The notes: generated by a model not told the origin, from the letters alone. DNA of 64,000 nt from Desulfovibrio sp. JC022 (GCF_010470665.1 NZ_VOPZ01000012.1:1-64000); one strand, 5' to 3'; numbered from the stretch's first letter, positions 44,405-54,489 are shown. Made by a program: numbers and translations.

Positions 44405-45604
44405 TTAAATCTGAAATTCACCAGACTTATAGATGACCACTTCGCTGCCATCTTTTAGCTTAGCATAAACTGTTTTATCCTGTGTATTTACCAGATCCCA
44501 ATGCAAGGCAGAGGTGTTGTAGCCAAGCTCTTCTTTCATCTGTTCATTCAGTTCGGCCTGATCCCCCGCATAGGTATCAGGGTAGGAAGAACCTACCGCA
44601 ACATGGCAGTTCCCGAATTCTCCACCGTAGTTCTCATCATAAAGGGTGTTGGCCATAAATTTGTCAATACGGGAAAAGCGACGGTCTGTAAGGGAAAATT
44701 CACCAAGCTTGGATGCACCTTCGTCCATTGCCAGCTGCTTTTTAACGAACTCCTCACCTTCCTTGGCACTGACCTCCTTGGCTATGCCATCTTCAAAAAC
44801 AAGGCGTACGCCTTCAACATAATTACCGGAACGGTAAGAAGGCTGATCCGCGTAATAGACACCGGATGTTCCACGCCAGTCAGGTGAAATAAAAAGTTCA
44901 AAGCTGGGAATATTGTGACCGGAAACACCGATCCACTGACGCAATTCGCCATGCTTCACGGTCAGGTCCATATCGTCGGTCACAACACGGTAGGACTCAA
45001 TACCCAGACCGTTGAGCCAATTTTTAACCTCGGAAGCTTTTTCAAAAACGGAATTCCAGCAGGCAGCCGGATCATCTTCATCAAGATAGCAGGCTTTGAC
45101 TATCTGGGCAGTGAATTCCTTAATTGTAAGTCCGGCGGATTCAGCAAGCGCCCTTGTGGGGTAAGAACAAAGTGTCCAGCCGAGTTCCCCTTTCTGCTCC
45201 TTTTTTTCCATAATATCACGCAGGAACTTGCGGGCAACCGCGCATTTTCCCATGCGGGAAGGTTCAACCCCGGCTAGATGGGTCAGGGACGAAGGAGCCA
45301 GCAAAACAATCAAGCCGTTGAGACCTTGGGTAAATTCCTCTTCACCCGGAGCAATATAGCGAAGCTGATCGTCATTGCCGTCGCCGTAGAAACTTCTCTC
45401 CATTTCCGGAGTCAGGGTCATTCTGGGCACGGGATTAAGCCCTTCATCAATAAGCCGTTTGAATACAGCTTCAGCAAGAGGCAGAGCTTCCGCTTCATAG
45501 CGGACCATGATCAAATCGCCCTTTTCATAAGGCTTTGTACGGGCGGTGGTCAGACCCCACCACAGGGCATCAACATATTTATCGAGCTGTTCATTAGTCA
45601 GCAT
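44405..45604 (-). CDS. M29 family aminopeptidase
   Basis: 399 residues, the family length. The start has the typical 'VDALWWGLTTARTKPYEKGD'. Metal-site residues appear in 'GNCHVAVGSSYPDTYAG' and in the final 'SALHWDLVNTQDKTV' (His and Asp). These are dizinc enzymes that release N-terminal residues from peptides in the cytoplasm. AGGAG precedes the ATG. It is monocistronic. Confidence 0.92.
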   Translation of the reverse strand: MLTNEQLDKYVDALWWGLTTARTKPYEKGDLIMVRYEAEALPLAEAVFKRLIDEGLNPVPRMTLTPEMERSFYGDGNDDQLRYIAPGEEEFTQGLNGLIVLLAPSSLTHLAGVEPSRMGKCAVARKFLRDIMEKKEQKGELGWTLCSYPTRALAESAGLTIKEFTAQIVKACYLDEDDPAACWNSVFEKASEVKNWLNGLGIESYRVVTDDMDLTVKHGELRQWIGVSGHNIPSFELFISPDWRGTSGVYYADQPSYRSGNYVEGVRLVFEDGIAKEVSAKEGEEFVKKQLAMDEGASKLGEFSLTDRRFSRIDKFMANTLYDENYGGEFGNCHVAVGSSYPDTYAGDQAELNEQMKEELGYNTSALHWDLVNTQDKTVYAKLKDGSEVVIYKSGEFQI

Positions 45605-45956
45605 AAAAACTCCTAAAATTATAGCATCAAGTATTGGCAGTTAAAGCCACCTACTAATTCAATGTTCAAGCAATGTCATCCTCTATAGTCTTAAAAAGCA
45701 CCCTTCTGAATTGAAAATCATAATCTCTGCTTGAAAATCATAATCTAGATAATTAAGATGTTTCTTGTACTTTTTAGTACCTGTGTTCTTGACATGCGGA
45801 TAGCTTGTGGCTATCCACATTTCAATAGCCCTGAGTCGGGGTCAAAGTCGAACCAAATTCGACCCAATCCTAATTGTTAAAAGACTGCGTAGCCTGTCGG
45901 CTTTTGTACGCAGGCTACCAGAGGCTAAAAAATCAATCTTTTTGGAGGGTAACTCT
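45605..45956 (+). promoter_or_regulatory. Promoter and structured 5' leader of the ferredoxin gene
   Basis: TTGACA at 45789-45794 is followed 17 bases later by TATCCA (45112-equivalent position 45812-45817), a plausible sigma-70 promoter. The leader then contains hairpins GTCGAA/TTCGAC (45847-45863) and GTAGCCTG/CAGGCTAC (45889-45918), ending with GGAGGGT before the ATG. The 45605-45780 part shows nothing coding. The -35 box is good, the -10 box weak. Confidence 0.45.
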
Positions 45957-46145
45957 ATGAGCTACATTATTACCATTGATAATGACAAATGTAACGGTGA
46001 CGGCGAATGTGTTGATGTATGTCCTACCGAAGTTTACGAACTTCAGGACGGCAAAGCAGTAGCTGTTAACGAAGACGAATGCCTCGGTTGTGAGTCCTGT
46101 ATCGAAGTTTGCGAACAGGATGCTATTACCATCGACGAGCAGTAG
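45957..46145 (+). CDS. Ferredoxin III-type, [3Fe-4S]/[4Fe-4S]
   Basis: 62 residues from ATG 45957 behind GGAGGGT; the frame runs upstream to 45807 but has no site there. The first cluster motif is CNGDGECVDVCP: Asp stands where a fourth Cys would be, so it should hold a [3Fe-4S] cluster able to take up a fourth metal, as in Desulfovibrio africanus ferredoxin III, which the sequence resembles strongly. The second, CLGCESCIEVCEQDA, is a normal [4Fe-4S] motif set. It carries electrons in the cytoplasm. A terminator follows. Confidence 0.92.
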   Translation: MSYIITIDNDKCNGDGECVDVCPTEVYELQDGKAVAVNEDECLGCESCIEVCEQDAITIDEQ

Positions 46146-46171
46146 AAAATTCTTCATTAGCGAAGTTTACA

Positions 46172-46206
46172 AGGCGGGAATCAGGGTCTAGCCCAGATTC
46201 CCGCCT
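46172..46206 (+). terminator. Intrinsic terminator of the ferredoxin gene
   Basis: AGGCGGGAATCAGGG pairs with CCCAGATTCCCGCCT across a five-base centre with one mismatch, followed by GCTCTTTAATT; 26 bases after the stop codon. Confidence 0.85.
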
Positions 46207-46490
46207 GCTCTTTAATTAAGGGTCAGCGAACATACATTGTTCATTGGACCAGCCTGCCGGAGCCGGATTTCTTTTTCTCCTCCCCTTCTCCTTTCCCCTT
46301 TTTTATGCGCCATCCCCGGCATGCTCTCTGTGCCGACTTATGAAACCGCCGTGCGGGTCCGGTTTCAAAAAAATCAGTAATTATTTTCACGCAGACGATT
46401 GACTGCTGAACAATAAGACTTAGTTTATACGAGCTTACGCGGACATATCCGCCAAGACTCTGAACATATTTTTTTTACGGAGGTTTTGCT
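46207..46490. other. Spacer with hairpins upstream of the YkgJ operon
   Basis: No gene seen. A dyad at 46211-46243 (GGTC..GAACA/TGTTC..GACC) and a hairpin at 46345-46368 (GAAACCG/CGGTTTC) may be operators or leader folds; a C/T-rich run lies between them (46270-46305). The ribosome site ACGGAGG for the next gene is at 46477-46483. Confidence 0.4.
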
Positions 46491-47261
46491 TTGGAGTTCA
46501 AAGAAATTTTTAAAAAATATGAAGATCTTGTTGCTGAAGTGGACAAGACTTTCAATAAGATATCCGAACAGACTGAAGACGGTATCAAGTGTGCCAAGGG
46601 ATGCAGCGACTGTTGCCACGCCCTCTTCGATCTGACTCTTGTGGAAGCGATCTACATCAACCGCAAGTTCAACGAAATTTACAGCGGCATGGAACGCTCT
46701 GAGATCATGCATGAAGCAGATGTTTCGGATAGACACATCCATAAGATCAAAAGAAGAGCTTTCAAAGCCAGCCAGTCCGGAGCCTCCACAACAGAAATCC
46801 TCAAGGAAGTATCCCTTGCAAGGGTTAAATGTCCGCTCCTGAAGGAAAGCAACCTCTGTGCACTCTATGATTTCAGGCCCCTGACCTGTCGCATCTACGG
46901 TGTTCCCATGAACATCGGCGGACAGGCCCATTCCTGCCAAAAATCAGGTTTCACCCCGGGTAAGGCTTACCCCACCATCAATATGGACACATTGCAGTCC
47001 AAACTGATGCAGCTCAGCGAAGAACTTGCTGCTTCCATCAACTCTTCCCTTAAGGAACTGCCTGAAGTGCTTGTTCCTGTTTCCATGGCTCTGGTTACCG
47101 AATACACAGCGGAATACCTCGGCGCCAACACCGGAAAGAAAGAGGAAGCCCCGGCGGAAAAAGCAGCTCCTTCCGAAGAATGCGGAACCTGCGACAAGGA
47201 CAAATCCGCATGTGCCACCTGCAACTACTCTGTTGAACTCGGCGCAATGCCCGAGAATTAG
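46491..47261 (+). CDS. YkgJ-type cysteine-cluster protein with extra C-terminal Cys motif
   Basis: 256 residues from TTG 46491, with ACGGAGG seven bases upstream. The cluster opens with CAKGCSDCCHA (residues 34-44) and continues with CPLLKESNLCALYDFRPLTC. After a helical middle and an Ala/Glu/Lys linker there is a second Cys pair group (CGTCDKDKSACATC, about residues 233-246), not usual in the family, that may bind another metal. It heads a three-gene operon with a 115-residue protein and a TPR protein. Confidence 0.85.
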   Translation: MEFKEIFKKYEDLVAEVDKTFNKISEQTEDGIKCAKGCSDCCHALFDLTLVEAIYINRKFNEIYSGMERSEIMHEADVSDRHIHKIKRRAFKASQSGASTTEILKEVSLARVKCPLLKESNLCALYDFRPLTCRIYGVPMNIGGQAHSCQKSGFTPGKAYPTINMDTLQSKLMQLSEELAASINSSLKELPEVLVPVSMALVTEYTAEYLGANTGKKEEAPAEKAAPSEECGTCDKDKSACATCNYSVELGAMPEN

Positions 47262-47271
47262 GAGATTAAAA

Positions 47272-47619
47272 GTGGGCACCCTTACTCCGGAAGAGTTGGA
47301 AGAACAAAAAAAGTACATGTACGAAAAACTTTCGCCGCGCAGGCGCAGGTTTGTCGACAAAATCGGTTATGACGAGTGGGAACCATTCGCAAAGCCTTTC
47401 GATCCCATTGACCTTCGACAGGACATTACCGGACGAACCTCACAGCAGTTATGCGAAGAGTTCATCAGGGATGTCCATGTAAGCCGTAACTCGGAATACG
47501 CTCAGGCTGCCGCCGAGTTCGGAGTAATGCTGGTTATGAACTTTGAAAAAGTTCGCCCCATTTTCGACTTTTGCGTCTGGTACGATGAGTTGCTGAAAAA
47601 AGAAGGCAAGAATCCTTAG
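47272..47619 (+). CDS. Conserved unknown protein, YkgJ/TPR operon member
   Basis: 115 residues from GTG 47272 with GGAG seven bases upstream; the frame is open to 47026 but that part lies inside the YkgJ gene. The sequence is helical and charged ('EEQKKYMYEKLSPRRRRF' and an aromatic 'FDFCVWYDELLKK' end). No family is recognised and no signal peptide is seen. Its ten-base distance from ykgJ shows co-expression. Confidence 0.65.
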   Translation: MGTLTPEELEEQKKYMYEKLSPRRRRFVDKIGYDEWEPFAKPFDPIDLRQDITGRTSQQLCEEFIRDVHVSRNSEYAQAAAEFGVMLVMNFEKVRPIFDFCVWYDELLKKEGKNP

Positions 47620-47683
47620 CCCTAATTTCGCAGTTAACCGCCAACAAAGACAAACTTTTTTGTAAATATAAGAGGTTTTTTCC

Positions 47684-48304
47684 ATGCAGAAATTTGACAA
47701 TATCGACGACTACATCGAAGATCTTAAAAAGAAAAAAGAAGCCAGCCCCACCTGTAGTAACACCCGCTACAACCTTGGTGTTGCACACCTCTCCAAAAGA
47801 GAGTTCATGGAAGCTGAGCGTGAATTCCTCGTAGCTATCGACGAATCCCCCAAAATGGCGGAAGCATACGTGCAGCTCGGCGGTATCGCCATGCAGCGCG
47901 GCGACCTTGAAGGCTGCCTGCGCTACAACATTACCGCTACCCAGCAGCGTCCTTTCTTCGCAGTACCCTGGGGCAACATAGGGTATGTTTACATGGAACA
48001 GGGCGAAACCGACAAGGCAATCAAAGCCCTGAAACGCGCCATCAAATACGATCCCAACTTTGTGCAGGCTCTCTCCACCCTCGGTGCTGCATACTTTAAC
48101 GAAGGCGAAGTCGACGACTGCATCGAAGTCTGTGAAAAAGCCCTCAAACTTGCAGACAACTTCGGTCCGGCTTGGAACAACCTCGCCCTCTGCTACACTG
48201 AAAAAGAAGATTACAAAAAAGCAGTCGAATGCGTAGACAAAGCCGTTGAAACCGGTTTTGACGTATCTGATGATTTCCTCAAGGAACTTGAAGAACATCG
48301 CTAG
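47684..48304 (+). CDS. Tetratricopeptide repeat protein
   Basis: 206 residues made of about five TPR units from residue 20 on, for example 'TRYNLGVAHLSKREFMEAER', 'VPWGNIGYVYMEQGETDKAI' and AWNNLALCYTEKEDYKKAVE. No signal peptide, so it is a cytoplasmic scaffold, perhaps for the YkgJ protein encoded with it. AAGAGG-type site precedes the ATG. A strong terminator ends the operon. Confidence 0.9.
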   Translation: MQKFDNIDDYIEDLKKKKEASPTCSNTRYNLGVAHLSKREFMEAEREFLVAIDESPKMAEAYVQLGGIAMQRGDLEGCLRYNITATQQRPFFAVPWGNIGYVYMEQGETDKAIKALKRAIKYDPNFVQALSTLGAAYFNEGEVDDCIEVCEKALKLADNFGPAWNNLALCYTEKEDYKKAVECVDKAVETGFDVSDDFLKELEEHR

Positions 48305-48325
48305 AAGCTTTTTGAAACAGCATTT

Positions 48326-48360
48326 AAAAGCTCCCCGGTCATTATGACCGGGGAGCTTTT
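48326..48360 (+). terminator. Strong intrinsic terminator after the TPR gene
   Basis: A perfect 15-bp GC-rich stem (48326-48340 with 48346-48360) around ATTAT, followed by TTTTTT after one base. Confidence 0.93.
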
Positions 48361-48515
48361 GTTTTTTAGGGCTCTAAAATCAAGCTGATACTTACTCTCG
48401 TAAACAGCAATAAATTATGCTAACGTTGCAGAAAAGAAATTGAATGAGAAAAATACGGCATGCTGAACACGCCTGCCACCTGCGACACATTCCCTAACTG
48501 CACAACCGGATTCAT

Positions 48516-48962
48516 ATGCATAACGCAGCTGACTTACTTACTTTCAGTGGCATTGTCTGCTTTCTGATCGCCATTCTGCACATAGTGATAATTATTGTCG
48601 GCCCTAAAGCCTACCGCTACTTCGGTGCCGGCGAGGACCTAAGCTCCCTTGCGGAAAAACACTCACCTATTCCCCCGCTACTGACCGTATTCATTGCAAC
48701 TATAATAGCAGCCTTCGGGCTTTACGCTTTTTCTGGAGCCGGAAAATTTGCAAGAATGCCCATGCTCGGCCCTGTGCTGATAATTATCGGCAGTATCTTC
48801 AGTATCAGGGGATTAATCCTGCCTGTACAACTTTTCAACCTGCTCAAAAATCCCCACAAGACCGAGACAAAGGAAATCTTCTTTTCCATAATTGCCCTGC
48901 TGACCGGATTCTGTCTTTTATACGGAACATTCCTGAACCGGGATTTTATATTCCTTCCTTAA
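48516..48962 (+). CDS. Small four-helix membrane protein, unknown
   Basis: 148 residues with about four hydrophobic helices ('GIVCFLIAILHIVIIIV', 'LLTVFIATIIAAFGLYAF', 'LGPVLIIIGSIFSIRGLI', 'IIALLTGFCLLYG'). It has the composition of small conserved inner-membrane proteins of the DUF family kind and no enzymatic motif. The ribosome site is weak. It stands alone. Confidence 0.65.
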   Translation: MHNAADLLTFSGIVCFLIAILHIVIIIVGPKAYRYFGAGEDLSSLAEKHSPIPPLLTVFIATIIAAFGLYAFSGAGKFARMPMLGPVLIIIGSIFSIRGLILPVQLFNLLKNPHKTETKEIFFSIIALLTGFCLLYGTFLNRDFIFLP

Positions 48963-49223
48963 ACTGCCATATTACAACTCTCGTGCTCCGACGAATTAAA
49001 ATAACTCACCTTTGAGAACAGCTTTTCAGACGCTTAAATTATAAACAAAACAACAGCGATATCTGCCGAGAATTATGGACAAAGGGATAAGCAACCTGTT
49101 AATTAAGGCAAAAGGATTCCTGTTTTGAAGCAGGTTACAATCAGCTTAAAAAGAACTGATAACTATTGTATTTTTATATTTCTTTGATATTCTTCATCGG
49201 TACACATTAATTCGGAGGATTAA

Positions 49224-50873
49224 ATGGCACTTAGCAAACTAGCAGGACAACCGGCACCGGCCGAGATCCTTGAAAACATCCCCAGACTCGTATCAGCATA
49301 CTACACCGTTAAACCAGATCCTTCCGTTGACTCTCATCTTGTAGCCTTCGGAACCTCCGGGCACAGAGGCTCGGCCCTTGACGGTTCCTTTAACGAAGCC
49401 CACATTTTCGCAATAGCACAGGCCATCAGCGAATACAGAAAATCCATGGGTTACACAGGCCCGCTCTTCATGGGCAAAGACCCGCATGCCCTTTCTGAAC
49501 CGGCCCAGATTTCAGCATTGGAAGTTTTTGCTGCCAACGGCGTTACCGTGTTGCTCAATGACAAGGGCTACACCCCCACCCCGGCAATTTCTCACGCCAT
49601 CCTCGCCTACAACAAAGGCAGGAAGGACGGCTTTGCAGACGGCGTGGTCATCACCCCGTCACACAACCCTCCGCGCGACGGAGGTTTCAAATACAATCCG
49701 CCCAGTGCCGGACCTGCCGGAACACGTATCACAAGCACCATCCAGAACCGGGCTAATGAGATTCTCAAAAACGGCCTGAAGGATGTTAAGCGTATTCCGT
49801 TCAATCGTGCTCTGGCTGCTGACACCACTCAGGAATTCGATTTCACCACCCCGTATATAAACGACCTCGAAAACATCGTCGACATGCAGGCCATTGCGTC
49901 TGCCGGCCTGAGCATCGGAGTTGATCCACTCGGTGGGGCCGCTATTGATTTCTGGGAACCCATTGCCGAGAAATACGGCCTGAACATGAGTGTGGTGAAT
50001 AAAAAAATCGACCCGGCCTACGCATTCATGCATGTGGATAAGGACGGCAAGATCCGCATGGACTGCTCCTCACCATACGCCATGGCCGGACTCATCGAAC
50101 TGAAAGATAAGTATGATATTTCATTCTCCAACGACCCGGACACCGACAGGCACGGCATTGTCACCAAAAGCCGCGGCCTGATGAACCCAAACCACTATCT
50201 GGCCGTTGCCATTGAATATCTTTACAAGCACAGGCCGCAATGGAGTGAAAAACTAACCGTCGGTAAAACCCTTGTTTCCAGCTCCATGATCAACAGAGTG
50301 GCAAAATCAATCAACCGCCCGCTCATGGAAGTCCCGGTCGGTTTCAAATGGTTTGTGGACCCGCTTCTGGACGGCACCTGCGGTTTCGGTGGCGAAGAAA
50401 GTGCCGGTGCATCTTTCCTCAGAAAAGACGGGACAGTATGGACTACCGACAAAGACGGTATCATCATGAACCTGCTGGCTGCGGAAATCACCGCCATCAC
50501 CGAGCAGGACCCCGGTGAACATTACACCACCCTGGAAAAACAGTTCGGGCATCCGGTCTACAAACGTATCGATACCCCGGCTACTGAAGAACAGAAAAAA
50601 GCATTCAGTATTCTGACCCCGGACATGGTCAAGGCTAAAACCCTTGCAGGTGAAACAATTGAAGAACGCCTCACCGCCGCCCCCGGCAACGGTGAAGCCA
50701 TCGGCGGCCTCAAGATTGTGACTGAAAACGGCTGGTTCGCTGCCCGTCCTTCAGGAACAGAATCAATTTACAAAATCTACGCTGAATCCTTCAAGGGACT
50801 GGCTCATCTTGTAGCCATTCAGGAAGAAGCGGGCAAAATAGTTAATGCCGCCTTTGAAGTTGCATTGAAATAA
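49224..50873 (+). CDS. pgm: Phosphoglucomutase (alpha-D-glucose specific)
   Basis: 549 residues, the length of the bacterial Pgm group. The phosphoserine is in [11 protein letters not shown], the metal loop is DPDTDRHG, the sugar loop is FGGEESAG, and the phosphate-binding 'RPSGTES' lies near the end. It interconverts glucose-1- and glucose-6-phosphate, feeding glycogen and nucleotide-sugar synthesis. GGAGG precedes the ATG. Confidence 0.96.
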   Translation: MALSKLAGQPAPAEILENIPRLVSAYYTVKPDPSVDSHLVAFGTSGHRGSALDGSFNEAHIFAIAQAISEYRKSMGYTGPLFMGKDPHALSEPAQISALEVFAANGVTVLLNDKGYTPTPAISHAILAYNKGRKDGFADGVVITPSHNPPRDGGFKYNPPSAGPAGTRITSTIQNRANEILKNGLKDVKRIPFNRALAADTTQEFDFTTPYINDLENIVDMQAIASAGLSIGVDPLGGAAIDFWEPIAEKYGLNMSVVNKKIDPAYAFMHVDKDGKIRMDCSSPYAMAGLIELKDKYDISFSNDPDTDRHGIVTKSRGLMNPNHYLAVAIEYLYKHRPQWSEKLTVGKTLVSSSMINRVAKSINRPLMEVPVGFKWFVDPLLDGTCGFGGEESAGASFLRKDGTVWTTDKDGIIMNLLAAEITAITEQDPGEHYTTLEKQFGHPVYKRIDTPATEEQKKAFSILTPDMVKAKTLAGETIEERLTAAPGNGEAIGGLKIVTENGWFAARPSGTESIYKIYAESFKGLAHLVAIQEEAGKIVNAAFEVALK

Positions 50874-50892
50874 AATTCATTCCACTAGACAT

Positions 50893-50931
50893 AAAAAAGA
50901 GCGGTAGGCATAATGCGTACCGCTCTTTTTT
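50893..50931. terminator. Bidirectional terminator between pgm and the chemosensory operon
   Basis: AAAAAAGAGCGGTA (50893-50906) pairs perfectly with TACCGCTCTTTTTT (50918-50931), between two convergent transcripts. Confidence 0.92.
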
Positions 50932-50953
50932 ATGATCAAAAATTAAAAAGAGG

Positions 50954-53422
50954 CTAATCAGTCAGCTTTTTACACACCATGGCAGCCTCATCTTCAAATC
51001 TGGCGAGTAACTCTTCAACAGCTTGAGAATCTTCTTTTATCAATGCCTTTTCCAGCAAGACGGCTGCATCACGGGCACGGGGGGCACAAATAGCCGCACA
51101 ACTGCTTTTAAGGGTATGGACTATCCTTCTGGCAACAGAATCCTTATTGCTTTCACGGGCTTCCTTGAAATTTTCAATATCACCAGCCACATCACTCATG
51201 AACATACCGCACAATTCATTATACAATGAACTGTCCCCCTGATACATGGCTTGCGCTTTCTCAGGGTCAATTACTTTGCTGGACAAAGGAACAGATTCCT
51301 GCACAGATACGGAAACTCTGGAACGCTCGTTCATTGTCCTTAAAATTACTTCCCGCAAAGCAACATACTGCACCGGCTTGGCAATATAATCATTCATTCC
51401 GGACTTGGCACACCTGTCCTTAACACCCGCCATGGCATGGGCGGACATTGCCACAATGGGAACATTGCGAACAGAATCCCCGGCTTTACCGTCACGAATA
51501 CACCGTGAAGCATTAAAGCCATCCATTTCAGGCATCTCCAGATCCATAAGCACAAGATCCACATCAATTCCTGAAAGCATACTGACAGCTTCCAGACCGT
51601 TGGAGGCCACCTCCACGGAATGTCCCATCTTCTCAAGCAGGCTGGTAGCCACAAGCACGTTGATGGGATTATCCTCAACCAGAAGAATTGAATATACGGC
51701 AGAAGCAGCTGAGACATTAGCAAAAGGCTCAGCAGGGCTATCATATGCAAGTCTGCTGGAATCCCCATATTTGAGAACCACCTGAAAAGTAAAAACACTG
51801 CCGTATCCCTCGGAACTCTTAACTCCGATACGACCGCCCATCAGTTCCACAAGCTCGCGTGAAATAGCAAGGCCCAGCCCGGTTCCACCGAACTTGCGGG
51901 TAGTGGAGTCATCGGCCTGCCGAAAACTCTTGAAAACTATTTCCTGTTTCTCGTCAGGAATTCCGACCCCGGTATCACGCACAGAAACCTGAATCACAGC
52001 TTCGCCGGCATCTTTACGGTCTTCAAGTTTACTGACCTGAACAAAAACACCGCCATATTCGGTAAATTTAATGGAATTGCCGATCAGGTTGTACAAGATC
52101 TGCTTCAACCTGCCCTGATCACCACAGACCGCAACGGGCACATCTGCACCAACCTCAATACTCAGAGCCAAACCCTTGTCTTTGGCCTGCTGTTCCATAC
52201 TTCTGACCACATCCCGCATAGCTTCGCCCAGACTGAAATCAATCTCTTCCAGCGTAAGCATGCGGGCCTCAACCTTGGAGAGGTCGAGAATATCATTAAT
52301 AAGGGTCAACAACTGGTCAGCGGAAATTTTCACCAACTCAAGATCTTCAGTCTGCTTTGCAGAAAGCTCTGAACGCAGGGTAAGGTCAGTCATACCGATT
52401 ATGGCATTAAGAGGGGTACGGATTTCATGACTCATGGAAGCCAGAAAACGAGACTTGAAGCGGTTGGCCTTTTCAGCTGCATCACGGGCTTCGATGAGCT
52501 CCCGCTCCATCTCCTTGCGCTCGGTAATCTCAATAAAAGAAGCCACTGCCCCGCCGGACTCCCCCTGCATGGGGGTTACTTCCAGCAAATACCAGCATGG
52601 CTTACCATTTTGCTCAAATGAATATTCATAGGAAAATTTTTTGCTCTTTCCATCCACCACAGAATGGACCCCGGCAACCAATTCGGTAAGGGAACCGCGT
52701 AAGCAGCCCGAAGAAAATATTGCATCCTTAAAATCAAGACCGCCCAGAGCTTCCTCACTGGTGCCGGGTGTGAAAATACCCCGCCACGATTCATTGGCAG
52801 CGATGATCTTCATATTCGTGTCCAGCACAGCAATTTTTGCAGACATAGAAGCCAGCACAGAACTCAGCTGTTCTTCACGGGCAAGCAATTTACGATTGGC
52901 GATATCAAGCTGGCGAGATTGCAGGAGCGTATTTTCATAGGTCGCAAGCAACAAATGAAAAACCTGACTGAAATCAGCCTTGAGAACATGCTTGACCCCC
53001 TGAAATTCAAAATCCACTTCTTGTTCAGTGGAACTTTCCGCATCAAAATATTTATGCTTGAGAACCGACTCTATACGGGCGAGCAGAAAACCTTCGTCAT
53101 AAGGTTTGGTTACGAAATTTGTTGCCCCGCTCTTTAGGCCCCTGATAATATCTCCAGGCTCGGAAAGACTGGTCAGCAAGATCACCGGAACATCATTGTA
53201 ACGGGAGTTCATCCTGATTTTTTCACACAGCTCGTACCCGTCCATACCGGGCATAACCACATCGCTGATAACCAGATCAACTTCTTTTTCTTCAAGAAAC
53301 TGGAGGGCATTTTCGCCGCTGGACACAAGGGAAACCTTAAATCCCTTTTCGAATAGGATATATTCCAGCTTAACCGCCTGGGTGAGGCTGTCCTCCACGA
53401 CCAGAATATGATTTCTTTCCAC
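50954..53422 (-). CDS. Hybrid kinase REC-PAS-HisKA-HATPase-REC-Hpt ending the chemosensory operon
   Basis: 822 residues from GTG 53422; its G is the last base of the cheB stop (TAGTG), and GGAGGA lies six bases upstream. It has no membrane helices. Order: receiver (acceptor D54), a PAS domain (about 185-300), HisKA with [15 protein letters not shown], HATPase ([22 protein letters not shown]), a second receiver (LVLMDLEMPEMDG) and an Hpt with HTLKSSCAAI. The N-terminal receiver probably takes phosphate from the operon's CheA. It stands where Wsp systems have the diguanylate cyclase WspR. A c-di-GMP output is thus replaced by a relay. Confidence 0.9.
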   Translation of the reverse strand: MERNHILVVEDSLTQAVKLEYILFEKGFKVSLVSSGENALQFLEEKEVDLVISDVVMPGMDGYELCEKIRMNSRYNDVPVILLTSLSEPGDIIRGLKSGATNFVTKPYDEGFLLARIESVLKHKYFDAESSTEQEVDFEFQGVKHVLKADFSQVFHLLLATYENTLLQSRQLDIANRKLLAREEQLSSVLASMSAKIAVLDTNMKIIAANESWRGIFTPGTSEEALGGLDFKDAIFSSGCLRGSLTELVAGVHSVVDGKSKKFSYEYSFEQNGKPCWYLLEVTPMQGESGGAVASFIEITERKEMERELIEARDAAEKANRFKSRFLASMSHEIRTPLNAIIGMTDLTLRSELSAKQTEDLELVKISADQLLTLINDILDLSKVEARMLTLEEIDFSLGEAMRDVVRSMEQQAKDKGLALSIEVGADVPVAVCGDQGRLKQILYNLIGNSIKFTEYGGVFVQVSKLEDRKDAGEAVIQVSVRDTGVGIPDEKQEIVFKSFRQADDSTTRKFGGTGLGLAISRELVELMGGRIGVKSSEGYGSVFTFQVVLKYGDSSRLAYDSPAEPFANVSAASAVYSILLVEDNPINVLVATSLLEKMGHSVEVASNGLEAVSMLSGIDVDLVLMDLEMPEMDGFNASRCIRDGKAGDSVRNVPIVAMSAHAMAGVKDRCAKSGMNDYIAKPVQYVALREVILRTMNERSRVSVSVQESVPLSSKVIDPEKAQAMYQGDSSLYNELCGMFMSDVAGDIENFKEARESNKDSVARRIVHTLKSSCAAICAPRARDAAVLLEKALIKEDSQAVEELLARFEDEAAMVCKKLTD

Positions 53423-54489
53423 TATTTATCCTCCAGCAATCCCAAAAAAATCCTGCAAAGCTCACCACCAATACTGTCGAGTGGCAAAACAGAAACGGCA
53501 CCGCCGATTTTAACCGCCTCTCCGGGCATACCGAAAACAATTGAGCTTTCTTCGTCCTGCGCGATAGTGTAGCCACCATTGCGTCTTATCTCAAGCAACC
53601 CGTCCGCACCGTCCCGGCCCATCCCGGTTAACAAAACCCCAACGGCAGAGCGTCCCAGATTGCGGGCAACTGAATTGAAAAGCACCGAAGCTGAGGGTTT
53701 AATACCATTAACATTGGGCGCGTCCGTAAGAACAATACGTCTTTTGGGTGAAATTTCCGTATGAACGCCTTCAGGGGCGAAATAAATCACTCCCGGCTTC
53801 AATTCATCATCATGGGAAGCAATTCTAATATCATGGCCGGTATGATTCTTCAGCCAGTTGGCCATACCTTTAGTGAAACCGTCTGACATATGCTGAACAA
53901 TAAGTATGGGAACCGGAAAGCCTTGCGGCAACGACATAAGAATTTGTTTAATTGCCTGCGGACCTCCGGTGGAAGCACCGATACAAACAATTTTCCCCTT
54001 GCCGGTCAACGATTCCGAGCGAGAAGCAACTTTGTCCGGAACAACTTTTTCGTTAATAGCTTCCCTTCTGAAACGGGTCTTACGGCGGACCACCCTAACC
54101 TCGGACATCAAGCGTACCGAGAGGATGATATCCTGCATCTGCTCTTCGAAATTCTCACTCTTCAAGGCCGGCTTATTATGAAAAGCAAGGGCACCGGTAT
54201 CAATAAGGCGAAACCCGATTTCAGCATCCGAGGCCCGGTAAATGGCACTTACAATCACAATAGGGACCGGATTATCTTCCATAATCATCCGGGTAACCCG
54301 AAATCCGTCGCAATCGGGGAGATTCACATCCATGGTGACCACGTCCGGTTTAAGATCCCGGACCATGCGCAAAGCAGAGTAGCCGTCCTCGGCACAGCCG
54401 ACCACTTCAAAATCATCCTCGCGCTTAAACATCTCCGCAAACAATGTGCGTACAGATGCCGAGTCATCCACTATCAGAACCTTAATCAC
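53422..54489 (-). CDS. cheB: Chemotaxis methylesterase CheB (WspF-like)
   Basis: 355 residues. The receiver has D54 ('VVTMDVNLPDCDG'), and the catalytic domain has the Ser in CIGASTGGPQA, His in VQHMSDGFTKG and Asp in LLTGMGRDGADG. It removes methyl groups from receptors when phosphorylated. It lies between the CheA-REC gene (138-base gap) and the hybrid kinase, to which it is coupled by a one-base overlap. Confidence 0.94.
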   Translation of the reverse strand: MIKVLIVDDSASVRTLFAEMFKREDDFEVVGCAEDGYSALRMVRDLKPDVVTMDVNLPDCDGFRVTRMIMEDNPVPIVIVSAIYRASDAEIGFRLIDTGALAFHNKPALKSENFEEQMQDIILSVRLMSEVRVVRRKTRFRREAINEKVVPDKVASRSESLTGKGKIVCIGASTGGPQAIKQILMSLPQGFPVPILIVQHMSDGFTKGMANWLKNHTGHDIRIASHDDELKPGVIYFAPEGVHTEISPKRRIVLTDAPNVNGIKPSASVLFNSVARNLGRSAVGVLLTGMGRDGADGLLEIRRNGGYTIAQDEESSIVFGMPGEAVKIGGAVSVLPLDSIGGELCRIFLGLLEDK

